Shown piece after piece: positions 5,120 through 5,254 of a stretch of 5,254 nucleotides of DNA; within the stretch, counting starts at the first letter, position 1, and every line of letters starts with the position of its first letter. The stretch spans positions 1-5,254 of the forward strand of contig JAAFHQ010000467.1 of NCBI GenBank assembly GCA_013298445.1, given 5' to 3'. This DNA is from Chitinophagales bacterium. GTDB lineage: Bacteria > Bacteroidota > Bacteroidia > Chitinophagales > Saprospiraceae. A program made the position numbers and the translations under genes. The notes beneath the pieces are model-generated. The model was not told the DNA's origin, made no database searches, and was given only the letters and a program-made list of their open reading frames with translations.

Positions 5120-5254
5120 ATGAAAAAATCATTGCTAGGTCTGGTCCTGTTGATGGGTTTGTGGGCCACTATTTTTGCACAACCTCTGAAGCTTGCCTTG
5201 AGCAAAGAACAAGTTGAAGTTTATGATTTCCAGGAAATTAAAATCCACATTAAA
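5120..5254 (+). CDS. N-terminus of a secreted protein (cut by window end)
   Basis: Only 45 codons are visible and the frame stays open to the last base. The product starts MKKSLLGLVLLMGLWATIFA, a textbook Sec signal peptide with two lysines, a long hydrophobic core and a cleavage site after IFA, leaving Gln as the first mature residue as is common in Bacteroidota. The mature part (PLKLALSKEQVEVYDFQEIK, then IHIK) alternates like the first strands of a beta-sandwich domain, but this is too short to name a family. The start is fixed by the signal peptide; the ATG at 5112 runs into a stop after three codons. It is divergent from the repeat-protein gene. Confidence 0.8.
   Translation, partial: MKKSLLGLVLLMGLWATIFAQPLKLALSKEQVEVYDFQEIKIHIK

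Overview
The window looks like chromosome from a member of the Bacteroidota, probably near Saprospiraceae/Haliscomenobacter. The grounds are a secreted protein ending in a type IX secretion (T9SS) sorting domain, a Cys-containing repeat of a kind I associate with that lineage, one exact TAnnTTTG promoter element, absence of strong Shine-Dalgarno sequences, and roughly 40-50% GC by eye. The genus is inference, not shown.

Left part (1-1142): a TetR-type repressor (58-591, +) is followed after 67 bp by a small four-helix membrane protein of unknown function (659-1099, +). The gap holds an exact Bacteroidota -7 element, so the second gene probably has its own promoter. The membrane gene is more GC-rich than the repressor gene.

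Middle part (1143-2555): a convergent gene on the minus strand encodes a compact SbtA-family sodium/bicarbonate symporter (1143-2114). Upstream of it on the same strand is an unlisted 57-codon ORF (2190-2363) predicted to make a two-helix membrane peptide. The two may form one transcript. No SbtB-like PII regulator is visible. The AT-rich stretch 2364-2490 upstream holds an 8-bp inverted repeat and a weak promoter match. A perfect 14-bp hairpin (2494-2527) lies just past the end of the next gene and is its likely terminator.

Right part (2556-5254): a 746-residue exported protein on the minus strand has a signal peptide, five tandem copies of a ~124-residue four-cysteine repeat, and a T9SS type A C-terminal sorting domain. 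The repeats agree well at protein level but differ at many synonymous positions, so the array is old and selected. After a 323-bp divergent intergenic region, a plus-strand gene starts at 5120 with a clear signal peptide and runs off the window.

I see no rRNA, tRNA, CRISPR array, insertion sequence or phage gene. The most noteworthy items are the five-repeat protein with cysteines paired at the repeat junctions, and the small membrane ORF next to an SbtA in an organism that is probably heterotrophic.
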